Positions 16,027-24,158 of a DNA stretch of 40,132 nucleotides are shown piece by piece. Position 1 is the stretch's first letter; every line of letters begins with the position of its first letter. The notes under the pieces are model-generated. The model saw only the letters and a list, made by a program, of their open reading frames with translations, did no database searches and was not told where the DNA came from. The position numbers and the translations under genes were made by a program. Source of the stretch: Chthonomonas sp. UBA2017 (GTDB lineage: Bacteria > Armatimonadota > Fimbriimonadia > Fimbriimonadales > Fimbriimonadaceae); the NCBI GenBank assembly GCA_002335425.1, contig DDCB01000017.1:1-40132 (forward strand), given 5' to 3'.

Positions 16027-16491
16027 TTAGGCGGCCAGTTGCAGGGCGGAGTTGGCGGCGAGACGCTTGCGCACCGATTCGGGGACAATCTCATCGGCAT
16101 TGATGAGCACCATCAGGCGCTCGCCGAGCTTGCCCACGCCGGTGACAATGGCGTCGTCCCGGTCGCTCAGGAGGTCGCTGCGCGGCTCCATCTGGTCGTC
16201 TGAGATGGGATGAATCCCTTCGACAGCGTCGACTTGGACCGCCAGTCGCCCGGCTTCAGTTTGAACGACGATGTAGTTGGTCGTCTCCGAGCTGGGGGTG
16301 AGCTGAAGCCTTTCTCCGAGCGCGACCGCCGGAAGCGTGGCCCCTCGAAGGTCGAAGACTCCCAAGAACATCTTGGGTGAACGTGGAATTCGAGTGATCG
16401 TCTGCTCAGGCAGAATCTTCTCGACTCGGTCGATCGGAAGCCCGAGCAACTCCTTGCCAATTCGAAACACGACGACTTTTTGTTCACCCAT
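16027..16491 (-). CDS. cheW: CheW-like chemotaxis coupling protein
   Basis: A single CheW domain of 154 residues. CheW links chemoreceptors to the kinase CheA at the cytoplasmic membrane. Family features visible: KVVVFRIGKELLGLPIDRVEKIL, RIPRSPKMFLGVFDLRGATLPAVALGERL, and VDAVEGIHPISDDQ, which ends in VGKLGERLMVLINADEIV. AGGGGG about 8 bases upstream selects the ATG at 16491; the frame is open seven codons further. No receptor, CheA or CheY gene is in the window. The flagellar cluster 7 kb away supports a role in motility control. Confidence 0.88.
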   Translation of the reverse strand: MGEQKVVVFRIGKELLGLPIDRVEKILPEQTITRIPRSPKMFLGVFDLRGATLPAVALGERLQLTPSSETTNYIVVQTEAGRLAVQVDAVEGIHPISDDQMEPRSDLLSDRDDAIVTGVGKLGERLMVLINADEIVPESVRKRLAANSALQLAA

Positions 16492-16567
16492 CTTGCTTGC
16501 CCCCTGGCGCACTCGCCTTTCGATCCAGAATTGCCATAATCAGGGTGCCGGGCCTCCTGGCAAGGTT

Positions 16568-17683
16568 ATGGGATTCCCGATGCTCGCCTCTTTGTTGCCG
16601 CTTCTCTTGGCTCAAACCACCTCGACCCCCGACGTTCTGAGTCTTTGGGAGCGGCGCTGGGAGTCTGCTCGCGCGTTTCGTTTGTCGGCGGATGTTTTTT
16701 CCAACGAATGGCCGGGCGCCGTTCAGTTGGACTGGATCGGACGGGATCGTCAGGATCAAGTCATCCAAATCCAGGGGCTGGGGGAGATGTATCGGGGGGT
16801 CCAGATCGGCTCGAAGGTCCTCGAAATGGATATGATCCGCCAGAAGTCGCATGAGGAGTCCGGTGTCGAAGGGCGATCCGTTCCCGCTCCGTATGTCCAC
16901 GCACTGGCTTCTCGCGCGTATCCGGCGTGGATGCAAGGCCGACAGATTCGGCAAAGCCTCGGCGAGAATGCCAACCGACCCGCGAGCCCCTCGATCAGTA
17001 CTCCTGAGTCGGGATGGATTCGATATTCCGAAGGGACCCCGGACGATTCGCAAGCCCAGTATTGGTTCAGCGCTGACGGAACGTTGCGCAAGGCCCGGTT
17101 CGATCTGATGACCCAAGACGGCCCGAGTCATATGGAGTATCGCTTCGGGTCGTTCGAGTGGAACCCCCGCTTGAATGACAGCGCATTCGTGTTTCGAGTG
17201 CCGCTGGGTTTTGCTCCGATGTTTTCCGAATCCCCGCGGGTTCCGTTGCCGATCTTTTCGCCGATCCCGCGCGGACCCTGGGTGAGCGCCGAGGGCCGCC
17301 GACTCTCGGGCATGATGCTGATCAATCGCAAGCCGATGCTCGTGGTCGTGACCCAAGCCGATTGTGCGGGCAGTGCTCGCCTGCGCGCAGAGCTGCCCCG
17401 GTTCGTGACGGTCTTGAAGCGAGTCGAAGGCAAAGTCGTCGAGCTTCAGCTGGGCCCGGCGGCGACGAGTCCACGCGCCGTTCCTGAGGTCACGATCTTT
17501 CGAGATGCCGACGGCGACCTGGAGCGAGCGTTGCAAATCCCGGGTACTCCCATGATGTATCTTTTCAATGCGTCGGGCCAAGTGAACGGGTTGTGGTACG
17601 GCGCGCCGCCCCAAAAGGCTCGGCAGCTCGCCGAAGAGGTCCAGTTTATGCTCGAGAATCCGCCGCTGAGCGATCCGACTTGA
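16568..17683 (+). CDS. Secreted protein with LolA/DUF2092-like front and thioredoxin-like end
   Basis: About 371 residues. A short signal peptide (MLASLLPLLLAQT) is followed by a region (about 25-240) with WERRWESARAFRLSADV, then QYWFSADGTLRKARFDL, then FGSFEWNPRLNDSAFVFRVP. This is the style of LolA-fold or DUF2092 outer-membrane lipoprotein-related proteins. Residues about 260-371 read like a thioredoxin fold: MLVVVTQADCAGSARLRAEL for strand-Cys-helix and QIPGTPMMYLFNASGQVNGLW for the cis-Pro strand. The CxxC site is reduced to a single Cys (DCAGSA), so disulfide reductase activity is unlikely. ATG at 16568 or 16580 is the start. The 3' end overlaps the mutS 3' end on the other strand by 38 bases. 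Confidence 0.65.
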   Translation: MGFPMLASLLPLLLAQTTSTPDVLSLWERRWESARAFRLSADVFSNEWPGAVQLDWIGRDRQDQVIQIQGLGEMYRGVQIGSKVLEMDMIRQKSHEESGVEGRSVPAPYVHALASRAYPAWMQGRQIRQSLGENANRPASPSISTPESGWIRYSEGTPDDSQAQYWFSADGTLRKARFDLMTQDGPSHMEYRFGSFEWNPRLNDSAFVFRVPLGFAPMFSESPRVPLPIFSPIPRGPWVSAEGRRLSGMMLINRKPMLVVVTQADCAGSARLRAELPRFVTVLKRVEGKVVELQLGPAATSPRAVPEVTIFRDADGDLERALQIPGTPMMYLFNASGQVNGLWYGAPPQKARQLAEEVQFMLENPPLSDPT

Positions 17684-20237
17684 GCGTGCGTTTCCACTCG
17701 TCCAAGAGCTGAAGTGCGCCGATCGGAGTCAAGCTGTTGACGTCCACTTGAGCGAGAGCTTGCTCCAACGGCGAGGGTTCGACTTCGAACAACGTCAGTT
17801 GGAGCCTGGAAGTGGTGGACTGAGCGGTCGGAGCTTCTTGCCGCTGCTCCAATTCCCCAAGCACCTGCTCGGCCCGCCGCAGAACCGGAGCCGGGACCCC
17901 GGCCATGCGGGCGACATGAATGCCATAGCTCCGATCGGTCCCTCCGGGGAGCACGCGATGCGTCCAAACGACTTGATCCTCTCGCTCTTCAACGGCGACC
18001 CGGTAATTCACCACGTTGCTGATCTGGTCGGCCAAGGCGTTCAGCTGGTGATAGTGGGTCGCGAACAGGGTTCGAGCCCGGACCTCGGCAAGGAATTCGA
18101 CCATAGCCCAGGCGATCGCCAGCCCGTCGTACGTGCTGGTCCCGCGACCCACCTCATCGAGAATCACCAAGCTCCGGGGAGTGGCGTGATGGAGGATATT
18201 CGCGCTTTCGACCATCTCGACCATAAAGGTGCTTTGCCCGAGCGCGAGCTCGTCTTTGGCTCCGATTCGGGCAAAGATTCGGTCGACCAGCCCCAGCATC
18301 GCGCTCCTTGCGGGAACGAACGATCCGATCTGGGCCATGAGCTGGATAAGAGCCGTTTGGCGGAGGTACGTGCTCTTTCCGCTCATGTTTGGCCCGGTTA
18401 AGACCATGAGCGACGGGCCGTCGGGTCGGCCGAGCTCAATGTCGTTGGGGACAAAGTCGGGGCGCTGGGACTCGACGACCGGGTGGCGGCCGGCCTCGAT
18501 CTGGCAGCCAGAGTCCTCGGTGAACGCGGGGCGAACGAACTGCTGCCGGATCGCGACTTCGGCGAGGCTGGCCAAGACATCGAGCTCAGCCAGGGCCCGC
18601 GCGGTCTCCAAAAGGTCACGACCGTGCTCGGCCACCCGATGTCGCAGCGACTGAAAGAGCTCGGCCTCGCGGGTGTTCGCTTTGTCTTGGGCCCCCAGGA
18701 CGGTCGATTCATAGTCCTTGAGCTCGGCGGTGATATACCGCTCGGCGTTGGCGGTGGTCTGCTTGCGAATGTAGTCGTCGGGGATTTTGTCGAGGTGGCT
18801 CTTGCCGACTTCCAGGTAGTAGCCAAAGACGTTGTTGAACCCGACTTTCAATGTGGCGATGCCGGTTCGTTCTCGCTCTTGTTGTTCAAGCGAGGCGATG
18901 TAGGTCCGGCCATTACGACTCAGATCCCGGAGCTTGTCGAGCTCTAAATCGTAGTCGGGCGCGATGACGCCTCCTTCGCGCAGCACCAGCGGAGGATCGT
19001 CGACTAGGGCTTTCTTCAGCAAGAGCGCGAGATCTTCGTGATTGCCGATCTGGCTGCTCAGCTCGGCGATTCGACCGCGGCGCATTTGGGCGAGCGGAAC
19101 TTCAAGCTTGGGCAACTTCCAAAGAATGTGTCGCAGCGTGGCGAAATCCCGAGGCGAGGCGAGCCCGGTCGAGATTCGGGCGACGAGTCGCTCCATATCG
19201 CCCATCCCGGTCATCCAGTCGCGCAGATCCGCTCGGGGCAGACTTTGGCCCGCGAGAAGCTCGACCGCGTCGAGACGAACTTGAATCCCGTCCAAATCGA
19301 GCAACGGCTGCTCCAGCCAACGACGCATCAGCCGCCCACCCATCGCAGTGACGGTTCGGTCCAGAGCCTCGAACAGCGAGAACTTTTTCGAGCCGTCGCT
19401 CAAGTTCTGAGTGAGCTCCAGGCTTCGTCGAGTGGCCGGGTCGAGCACCATAAACCCATCGACCGAGTAGGTGCTGAGGCCGATGACGTGATCGAGGCTG
19501 AGCCCGTTTTTCTGCGCATAGCCCAAAACCATCGAGGCCGCAACAATGGCACCCGGCTTCTGATCCACCCCGAACCCGGTCAGGCTGCTGGCTCCAAACT
19601 GCTCCAGCAAGAGGCGAGTCGCCCGGCTCAGATCGGGCGAGGCCGAGGCGGTCACCAAGACACCGGAGCCGTCGGTTTCGGGGACCGTTCCAGAGGCCCC
19701 CTCAGCGACCAAGAGTTCGCTCGGCCGGATGCGGGCGAGCTCTTGGGCAACCCGCTCGCCCAGTCGATCTCCGCTGAGCTCGGTGACCCAAAATTCGCCC
19801 GTCGAGGGATCGAGCGTCGCCAGCCCGGCTCGATCGCCTTGGACGCAGATCGCGGCGAGGAAGTTGTTGGCTCCGCTCGGCAGCATCGAATCTTCAACGA
19901 CAGTCCCGGGCGAGATCACCCGCGTGACTTCGCGCTTGACGAGGCCCTTGGCTGACTTCGGGTCCTCGACCTGGTCGCACAAAGCGACCCGCTGCCCCGC
20001 CTTGACGAGTCGCGCGAGATACTTCTCGACGGAATGAAACGGGACGCCGGCCATGGCGATCCTCCCGTTGGAGCCGTCCTCACGCCCGGTGAGGGTGATC
20101 TCTAAGATCCGCGCAGCGACCTCGGCATCCTCGCCGTAAAACTCGTAAAAGTCGCCGACGCGCATGGCCAAGAGCACGCCGGGGTGGGCGGCCTTGGCCT
20201 GAAAGTACTGCTGAAGGAGGGGAGTCTTTGCTTGCAC
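17646..20237 (-). CDS. mutS: DNA mismatch repair ATPase MutS
   Basis: Recognises mismatches and small loops and recruits MutL. The 863 residues give full MutS length. GDFYEFYG (near 28-35) is the mismatch-contacting Phe-x-Glu motif. The connector, lever and clamp regions follow, then Walker A TGPNMSGKST (near 615), LVILDEVGRGTSTYDG (Walker B/signature) and FATHYHQL. The C-terminus ends with LTPIGALQLLDEWKRTLK, the usual tail of MutS1. The start is a GTG at 20237 without a clear ribosome binding site. mutL is not adjacent. It is divergent from the yvlD-yvcK-gmk-coaBC chain. Confidence 0.96.
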   Translation of the reverse strand: MQAKTPLLQQYFQAKAAHPGVLLAMRVGDFYEFYGEDAEVAARILEITLTGREDGSNGRIAMAGVPFHSVEKYLARLVKAGQRVALCDQVEDPKSAKGLVKREVTRVISPGTVVEDSMLPSGANNFLAAICVQGDRAGLATLDPSTGEFWVTELSGDRLGERVAQELARIRPSELLVAEGASGTVPETDGSGVLVTASASPDLSRATRLLLEQFGASSLTGFGVDQKPGAIVAASMVLGYAQKNGLSLDHVIGLSTYSVDGFMVLDPATRRSLELTQNLSDGSKKFSLFEALDRTVTAMGGRLMRRWLEQPLLDLDGIQVRLDAVELLAGQSLPRADLRDWMTGMGDMERLVARISTGLASPRDFATLRHILWKLPKLEVPLAQMRRGRIAELSSQIGNHEDLALLLKKALVDDPPLVLREGGVIAPDYDLELDKLRDLSRNGRTYIASLEQQERERTGIATLKVGFNNVFGYYLEVGKSHLDKIPDDYIRKQTTANAERYITAELKDYESTVLGAQDKANTREAELFQSLRHRVAEHGRDLLETARALAELDVLASLAEVAIRQQFVRPAFTEDSGCQIEAGRHPVVESQRPDFVPNDIELGRPDGPSLMVLTGPNMSGKSTYLRQTALIQLMAQIGSFVPARSAMLGLVDRIFARIGAKDELALGQSTFMVEMVESANILHHATPRSLVILDEVGRGTSTYDGLAIAWAMVEFLAEVRARTLFATHYHQLNALADQISNVVNYRVAVEEREDQVVWTHRVLPGGTDRSYGIHVARMAGVPAPVLRRAEQVLGELEQRQEAPTAQSTTSRLQLTLFEVEPSPLEQALAQVDVNSLTPIGALQLLDEWKRTLKSDRSAADSRA

Positions 20238-20292
20238 CGGGGAGATCTGCTGGTGGGTTTACCTCCAAAGGCTACAATAGGAGAAAGAAAAA

Positions 20293-20679
20293 ATGCTGAT
20301 TCGATGGGTCGTCATGGTTGCCGCCGTGATCGTTGCCGGATGGGCCACTTCGGCTCTCGGCTTCAAGTTCTCGGTGGATGTGAGTTCCACGCGGGCGGTT
20401 TTGGAGCTGTTTGTGGGGGTGGCCGTTCTGGCGTTTGTGAATGCGACCCTCGGCAACATCTTGAAGTTCCTGACCTTGCCGCTGAGCTGCCTGACGCTCG
20501 GACTCTTCGCCTTCGTCATCAATGCGGCGATGCTCTTTCTGGTTGGACAGTGGAGCATCGGCTTCACCATCGGCGATTTTTGGTCGGCGCTGGTGGGTGC
20601 TATTTTGATTTCGATTGCCAACAGCATTTTGAGCAACCTCTTGGGCATCAAGGACGACGACTCCGACTCGGATGATTAA
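20293..20679 (+). CDS. Four-helix membrane protein, YvlD / phage-holin-4 superfamily
   Basis: A 128-residue protein with four hydrophobic helices, ending in an acidic tail (DDDSDSDD). LELFVGVAVLAFVNATLGNI followed by LKFLTLPLSCLTLGLFAFVINAAMLFL is the hallmark pattern of the YvlD family ('a..laLlN..lkPil..l.lPl..lTlGlf.lviNal.l'). Function is not established; some members influence the cell envelope. AGGAG 9 bases before the ATG is one of the best ribosome binding sites in the window. The stop overlaps the start of yvcK by eight bases, so it heads the four-gene chain. Confidence 0.85.
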   Translation: MLIRWVVMVAAVIVAGWATSALGFKFSVDVSSTRAVLELFVGVAVLAFVNATLGNILKFLTLPLSCLTLGLFAFVINAAMLFLVGQWSIGFTIGDFWSALVGAILISIANSILSNLLGIKDDDSDSDD

Positions 20680-21982
20680 TCGCCACCGGTTCCGGCAACT
20701 CATCGCACCGACGGCGGGAATCCGAAAGTCGGTGGCGGTGGCGTTGCTCGGACTGGGGTTCTTTCTCGTCGGCTTGGCCCTGAGTTTTCGGCTTTTGATC
20801 GGGCCTGCATTCTCTTCGCTAAGCGACTGGTGGAATTCGATCTTATCCCAGGCCGTTCCGAAAGATCAGATCGATCTGGCCAATCACTGGCTGGGATTGG
20901 TGCTCCTCTTGGTCGGGTTTTATCTCTTGTTCCAAGGAGTTCGGGGTTCGCTCCGAAGGATCAATGAGATCCTCAACCCCGGGATCAAAGGAGGGATGGC
21001 CAAAACTTTCTTGCGGCGGCAACAACTCGCCCAAGGAGTCCGGATTGTCGCGATTGGGGGTGGGACGGGGCTCTCGACCCTGCTCAAGGGTCTGAAGCAG
21101 TACACCTCGAACATCACTGCGATTGTGACCGTCACCGACGATGGCGGCTCCAGCGGGCGACTCGTCCGCGACATGGGGATCATCCCGCCGGGCGACCTCC
21201 GAAACTGCTTGGTAGCGCTGGCCGATCAAGAAAAGCTGATGACCGACCTGTTTCAGCATCGGTTCAAGACTGAGGCCGGATCGCTGAGCGGGCACTCCAT
21301 CGGCAATCTCCTCATCGCGGCGTTGGTGGAGCAAGAAGGCGGCGATTTTGATAAGGCTCTCACCCGGGCGAGTGAAGTTCTCAACATTCGCGGGCGAGTC
21401 ATCCCTTCGACTCTGACGCCCGTGCGATTGAGGGCACTCCTGGAGAACGGGGCGGAGGTTTGTGGCGAGACGAACATCGTCTCCAGCGGAGCTCGGATTC
21501 GTCGGATTTTTCTGGACCCCGAGCACGCAGAGCCGCATCCCGACGCCCTCGAAGCGCTCGCCGAAGCAGACCTGATCGTCATCGGCCCCGGGAGTGTTTA
21601 CACCAGCCTCGTGCCCAACCTCTTGATCTCGGGCATCACCGAGGCGATTCAATCGAGCCGGGCCGCCAAAGCTTATATCTGTAACGTCATGACTCAACCT
21701 GGCGAGAGCGATGCCTTCACCGCCGCCGAGCACCTCGTCGCGCTTCAGGCGAACATCGACGGACGAGTGATCGACTATGCTCTGGTGAACACCGGAGTGC
21801 CTTCGCCCGCCGCCATCGAAAAATATGAGCAGTCAGGACAGCATCTGGTCCAGGCCGATCTCGACCGAATCAAGGCCATGGGGATCAAGCCGGTCACCGG
21901 AGACTATATGAGCGAGAGCGATTATGTTCGTCACGACCCGATGAAGCTCGCGGCGCGACTCTTGGGGCTCCTAAATCGATGA
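20672..21982 (+). CDS. yvcK: YvcK/CofD-like protein (gluconeogenesis factor family)
   Basis: A 436-residue protein. Two N-terminal membrane helices (about 15-40 and 68-90) precede the CofD-like nucleotide-sugar-binding domain. The domain shows VAIGGGTGLSTLLKGLK, VTVTDDGGSSGRLVRDMG, PPGDLRNCL, SLSGHSIGNLLIAAL and IGPGSVYTSLVPNLL. In Bacillus, YvcK binds UDP-sugars and is needed for growth on gluconeogenic carbon and for cell shape. The membrane anchor is an N-terminal extension compared with the Bacillus protein but occurs in some other phyla. The usual partners rapZ and whiA are not beside it. The start overlaps the previous gene by eight bases. Confidence 0.9.
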   Translation: MINRHRFRQLIAPTAGIRKSVAVALLGLGFFLVGLALSFRLLIGPAFSSLSDWWNSILSQAVPKDQIDLANHWLGLVLLLVGFYLLFQGVRGSLRRINEILNPGIKGGMAKTFLRRQQLAQGVRIVAIGGGTGLSTLLKGLKQYTSNITAIVTVTDDGGSSGRLVRDMGIIPPGDLRNCLVALADQEKLMTDLFQHRFKTEAGSLSGHSIGNLLIAALVEQEGGDFDKALTRASEVLNIRGRVIPSTLTPVRLRALLENGAEVCGETNIVSSGARIRRIFLDPEHAEPHPDALEALAEADLIVIGPGSVYTSLVPNLLISGITEAIQSSRAAKAYICNVMTQPGESDAFTAAEHLVALQANIDGRVIDYALVNTGVPSPAAIEKYEQSGQHLVQADLDRIKAMGIKPVTGDYMSESDYVRHDPMKLAARLLGLLNR

Positions 21983-22524
21983 CCGGCCGGCTCGTCGTCT
22001 TGAGCGGCCCGAGCGGAGTGGGCAAGGACACAGTCTTGAATCGCTGGCAAGAGAGAAATCCACGCGTGTCTCGAGTCGTGGCGTGCACGACTCGCCCACC
22101 TCGAACCGGTGAGGTCGATGGTGTGGATTACACGTTCTTGAGCCGGGAAGAGTTCTTGCAAAGGGCGGCCGAGGGCGCCTTCTTGGAGTTCAAAGAGGTC
22201 CATGGGAATTTCTATGCCACGCCGTTGGCGGCAATGGAGCAGATGTTGTCCGAAGGTCGGATTGTCGTCCTCAAAATCGACGTACAAGGAGCGCTCGACG
22301 TGATGAAATTGCGGCCTGACGCGGTGACCATTCTGTTGCTCCCGCCTTCGCAAGAAGAGTGCGAGCGTCGAATCCGCGCCCGAGCGACCGACAGCGACGA
22401 GGTGATCCTGAGGCGACTGGAGAACATGCGTTTCGAGCTCGCCCAGGCTCCCCACTATCAGCACACTGTGGTCAACGACGATCTGGAGCGCTGCGTCGAT
22501 GAGATCGAGGCCCTCATCGCATGA
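21979..22524 (+). CDS. gmk: Guanylate kinase
   Basis: Phosphorylates GMP to GDP with ATP in nucleotide synthesis. The 181-residue length is slightly shorter than typical. The P-loop is GPSGVGKD (10-17). The GMP-binding segment is intact: TTRPPRTGEVDGVDYTFLSREEF and GAFLEFKEVHGNFYATP. VVLKIDVQGALDV and the lid RIRARATDSDEVILRRL follow. It overlaps yvcK and coaBC by four bases each (ATGA), so it is translated within a coupled chain. Confidence 0.95.
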   Translation: MTGRLVVLSGPSGVGKDTVLNRWQERNPRVSRVVACTTRPPRTGEVDGVDYTFLSREEFLQRAAEGAFLEFKEVHGNFYATPLAAMEQMLSEGRIVVLKIDVQGALDVMKLRPDAVTILLLPPSQEECERRIRARATDSDEVILRRLENMRFELAQAPHYQHTVVNDDLERCVDEIEALIA

Positions 22525-23708
22525 AGCGGCTCGTTTTGGGCGTGTCGGGGAGCGTCGCGGCGTATCGGGCGTGCGATTTGGCCCGCGAGCTCATGCGTGC
22601 GGGATTTGAGGTCCGGGTTTGCCTCACCGAGGCCGCTGAGAAGTTTGTGACCCCGGCTCTTTTTGAGGCCTTGACCGGGCAGCCTTGCCTGATCGGGGCT
22701 TTTGAAGAGCCCGAACGAGGACGAATGGCGCATATCGATTGGGCTCGGGAAGCCTCCCTCGTTCTGGTGGCTCCGGCCTCGGCCAACACCCTCAATAAGC
22801 TTGCCCAGGGTGTCGGTGACGACATGCTGACGACCTTGGCTCTGGCCTCGACGGCCCCGCTCGTGCTCGCCCCGGCCATGAATCCGGCGATGTGGGCTCA
22901 CCCGACGACCCAAGAGTCCTTGGCCCGGCTGATCGATCGAGGGGCCCGAGTGGTCGAGCCCGGCGAAGGGGTCGTCGCTTGTGGTGAGCAAGGCCAGGGC
23001 AAGTTTGCTGCCCTCGATGAGATTGTTGATGCGGTCGAAGAAGCGGCCTTTGCGTCTCGGCGCCTCGCCGGCAAGCGCGTCTTGATCACGAACGGCCCGA
23101 CCCAAGAGCCGCTGGACGACGTTCGGTTTTTGACGAACCGATCGAGCGGCAAAATGGGGGCCGCCCTCGCTCGGGCCGCGGGCCAGATGGGGGGCGAAGT
23201 GACGGTTGTGTCGGGACCGGTGAGCGTCTCCTACCCCGCTTTTGCCCGAGTTCTTCCCGTTCAAACCGCGAGCGAAATGCTTGCAGTTGCGCTGGAGTGC
23301 GCTTCGGAGGCGGATCTGATCATCGGCGTGGCGGCGGTGGCAGACTATCGCCCAAAGACCCGAGTCGAAGGGAAAATTCGCCGCGAAGGCCCGTTGGCCC
23401 TCGAGCTCGAGCCGAATCCAGACATCATCGCGGCCCTGGCCGAGTTCGTCGCATCACGCCGCCAAGAGACTTGGCCCCAGGTTGTCGCCTTTGGCGCAGA
23501 GCCGAGCTCGGACCCCGAAGTGGCCGTGGCGAAAATGATCCGCAAAGGGGTCGACGCATTGGCCATGAACGACATCAGCGCTCCTGGGATCGGGTTTGGC
23601 AGTGACTCGAACGCCCTCACGCTTTTGCGACCGGACCAAGCGCCGCTGAATTTTGGACCGGCCAGCAAATTTCGCTGTGCGATCTGGCTGTTAGAGCAGC
23701 TCACCTAA
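22521..23708 (+). CDS. coaBC: Bifunctional phosphopantothenoylcysteine decarboxylase / phosphopantothenate-cysteine ligase
   Basis: Carries out two successive steps of coenzyme A synthesis. The N-terminal FMN decarboxylase (CoaC, about 1-180) starts with GVSGSVAAYRACDLAREL and has the catalytic His in AHIDWA (H71). It also has the PAMNPAMW motif and the active Cys in VVACGEQGQGK (C154). The ligase CoaB (about 185-395) shows ITNGPTQEPLDDVRFLTNRSSGKMG and the flexible AFGAE / NDIS region. The length (395) is normal. It ends the four-gene chain. Its stop overlaps the fliW stop from the opposite strand by four bases, with no terminator between. Confidence 0.95.
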   Translation: MKRLVLGVSGSVAAYRACDLARELMRAGFEVRVCLTEAAEKFVTPALFEALTGQPCLIGAFEEPERGRMAHIDWAREASLVLVAPASANTLNKLAQGVGDDMLTTLALASTAPLVLAPAMNPAMWAHPTTQESLARLIDRGARVVEPGEGVVACGEQGQGKFAALDEIVDAVEEAAFASRRLAGKRVLITNGPTQEPLDDVRFLTNRSSGKMGAALARAAGQMGGEVTVVSGPVSVSYPAFARVLPVQTASEMLAVALECASEADLIIGVAAVADYRPKTRVEGKIRREGPLALELEPNPDIIAALAEFVASRRQETWPQVVAFGAEPSSDPEVAVAKMIRKGVDALAMNDISAPGIGFGSDSNALTLLRPDQAPLNFGPASKFRCAIWLLEQLT

Positions 23709-24154
23709 GCCGCAACTGGAGCCGCGTTTTCACTGAAGATGGGCTGCTTGACCCAGTATCGCTCGTCGTCCAGGACCATCTGCCTCCCCTGGCGGGTTTC
23801 GGCATTGATCACGAGCGGCCCGGCAAGATTGGCCGTCATCAGCTGTGGCTGGCCCCGAGGAATGGTGACGATGGCGAGCACGATTGTTTCGGTGCTGGGC
23901 TGGAGCGCCAGCGACGCCGCTTGGGCATCCGAAATTTCGGGGTCGTAGCCCGAAAAGACCCGGCCGGGCTCCACAACGAGGAACGCCAGCGCTGGCTCAT
24001 CGAGACACTGAAGCCAATGAAAGAGAGACCCCTCTTTGTGATCTAAGATCAAGAATCGGGTGTATTGAGGAAAGCCGACCAATCCTTCGGAAAAGACGAC
24101 AACATCCTTATTGTCGTATTCGATTTCGCCAAAGCGAGCTGTACTAAAGGTCAT
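23705..24154 (-). CDS. fliW: Flagellar assembly factor FliW
   Basis: FliW binds flagellin and the RNA-binding regulator CsrA, linking flagellin supply to translation. From the ATG at 24154 the protein has 149 residues, the normal length. Family features: FGEIEYDNKDVVVFSEGLVGFPQYTRFLIL, LQCLDEPALAFLVVEP, and LMTANLAGPLVINAETRQGRQMV. The frame is open 14 codons further, into flgL, but conserved sequence begins at MTFSTARFGEIEY. It lies four bases after flgL, so it is coupled to it. csrA, its usual neighbour, is not here. Confidence 0.92.
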   Translation of the reverse strand: MTFSTARFGEIEYDNKDVVVFSEGLVGFPQYTRFLILDHKEGSLFHWLQCLDEPALAFLVVEPGRVFSGYDPEISDAQAASLALQPSTETIVLAIVTIPRGQPQLMTANLAGPLVINAETRQGRQMVLDDERYWVKQPIFSENAAPVAA

Positions 24155-24158
24155 GCTA

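Noticed and set aside
20273..20278. TACAAT as -10 box for the yvlD chain
   Set aside because: The start site would fall at about 20285, after the AGGAG ribosome binding site, which then would not be in the mRNA. No -35 fits either.
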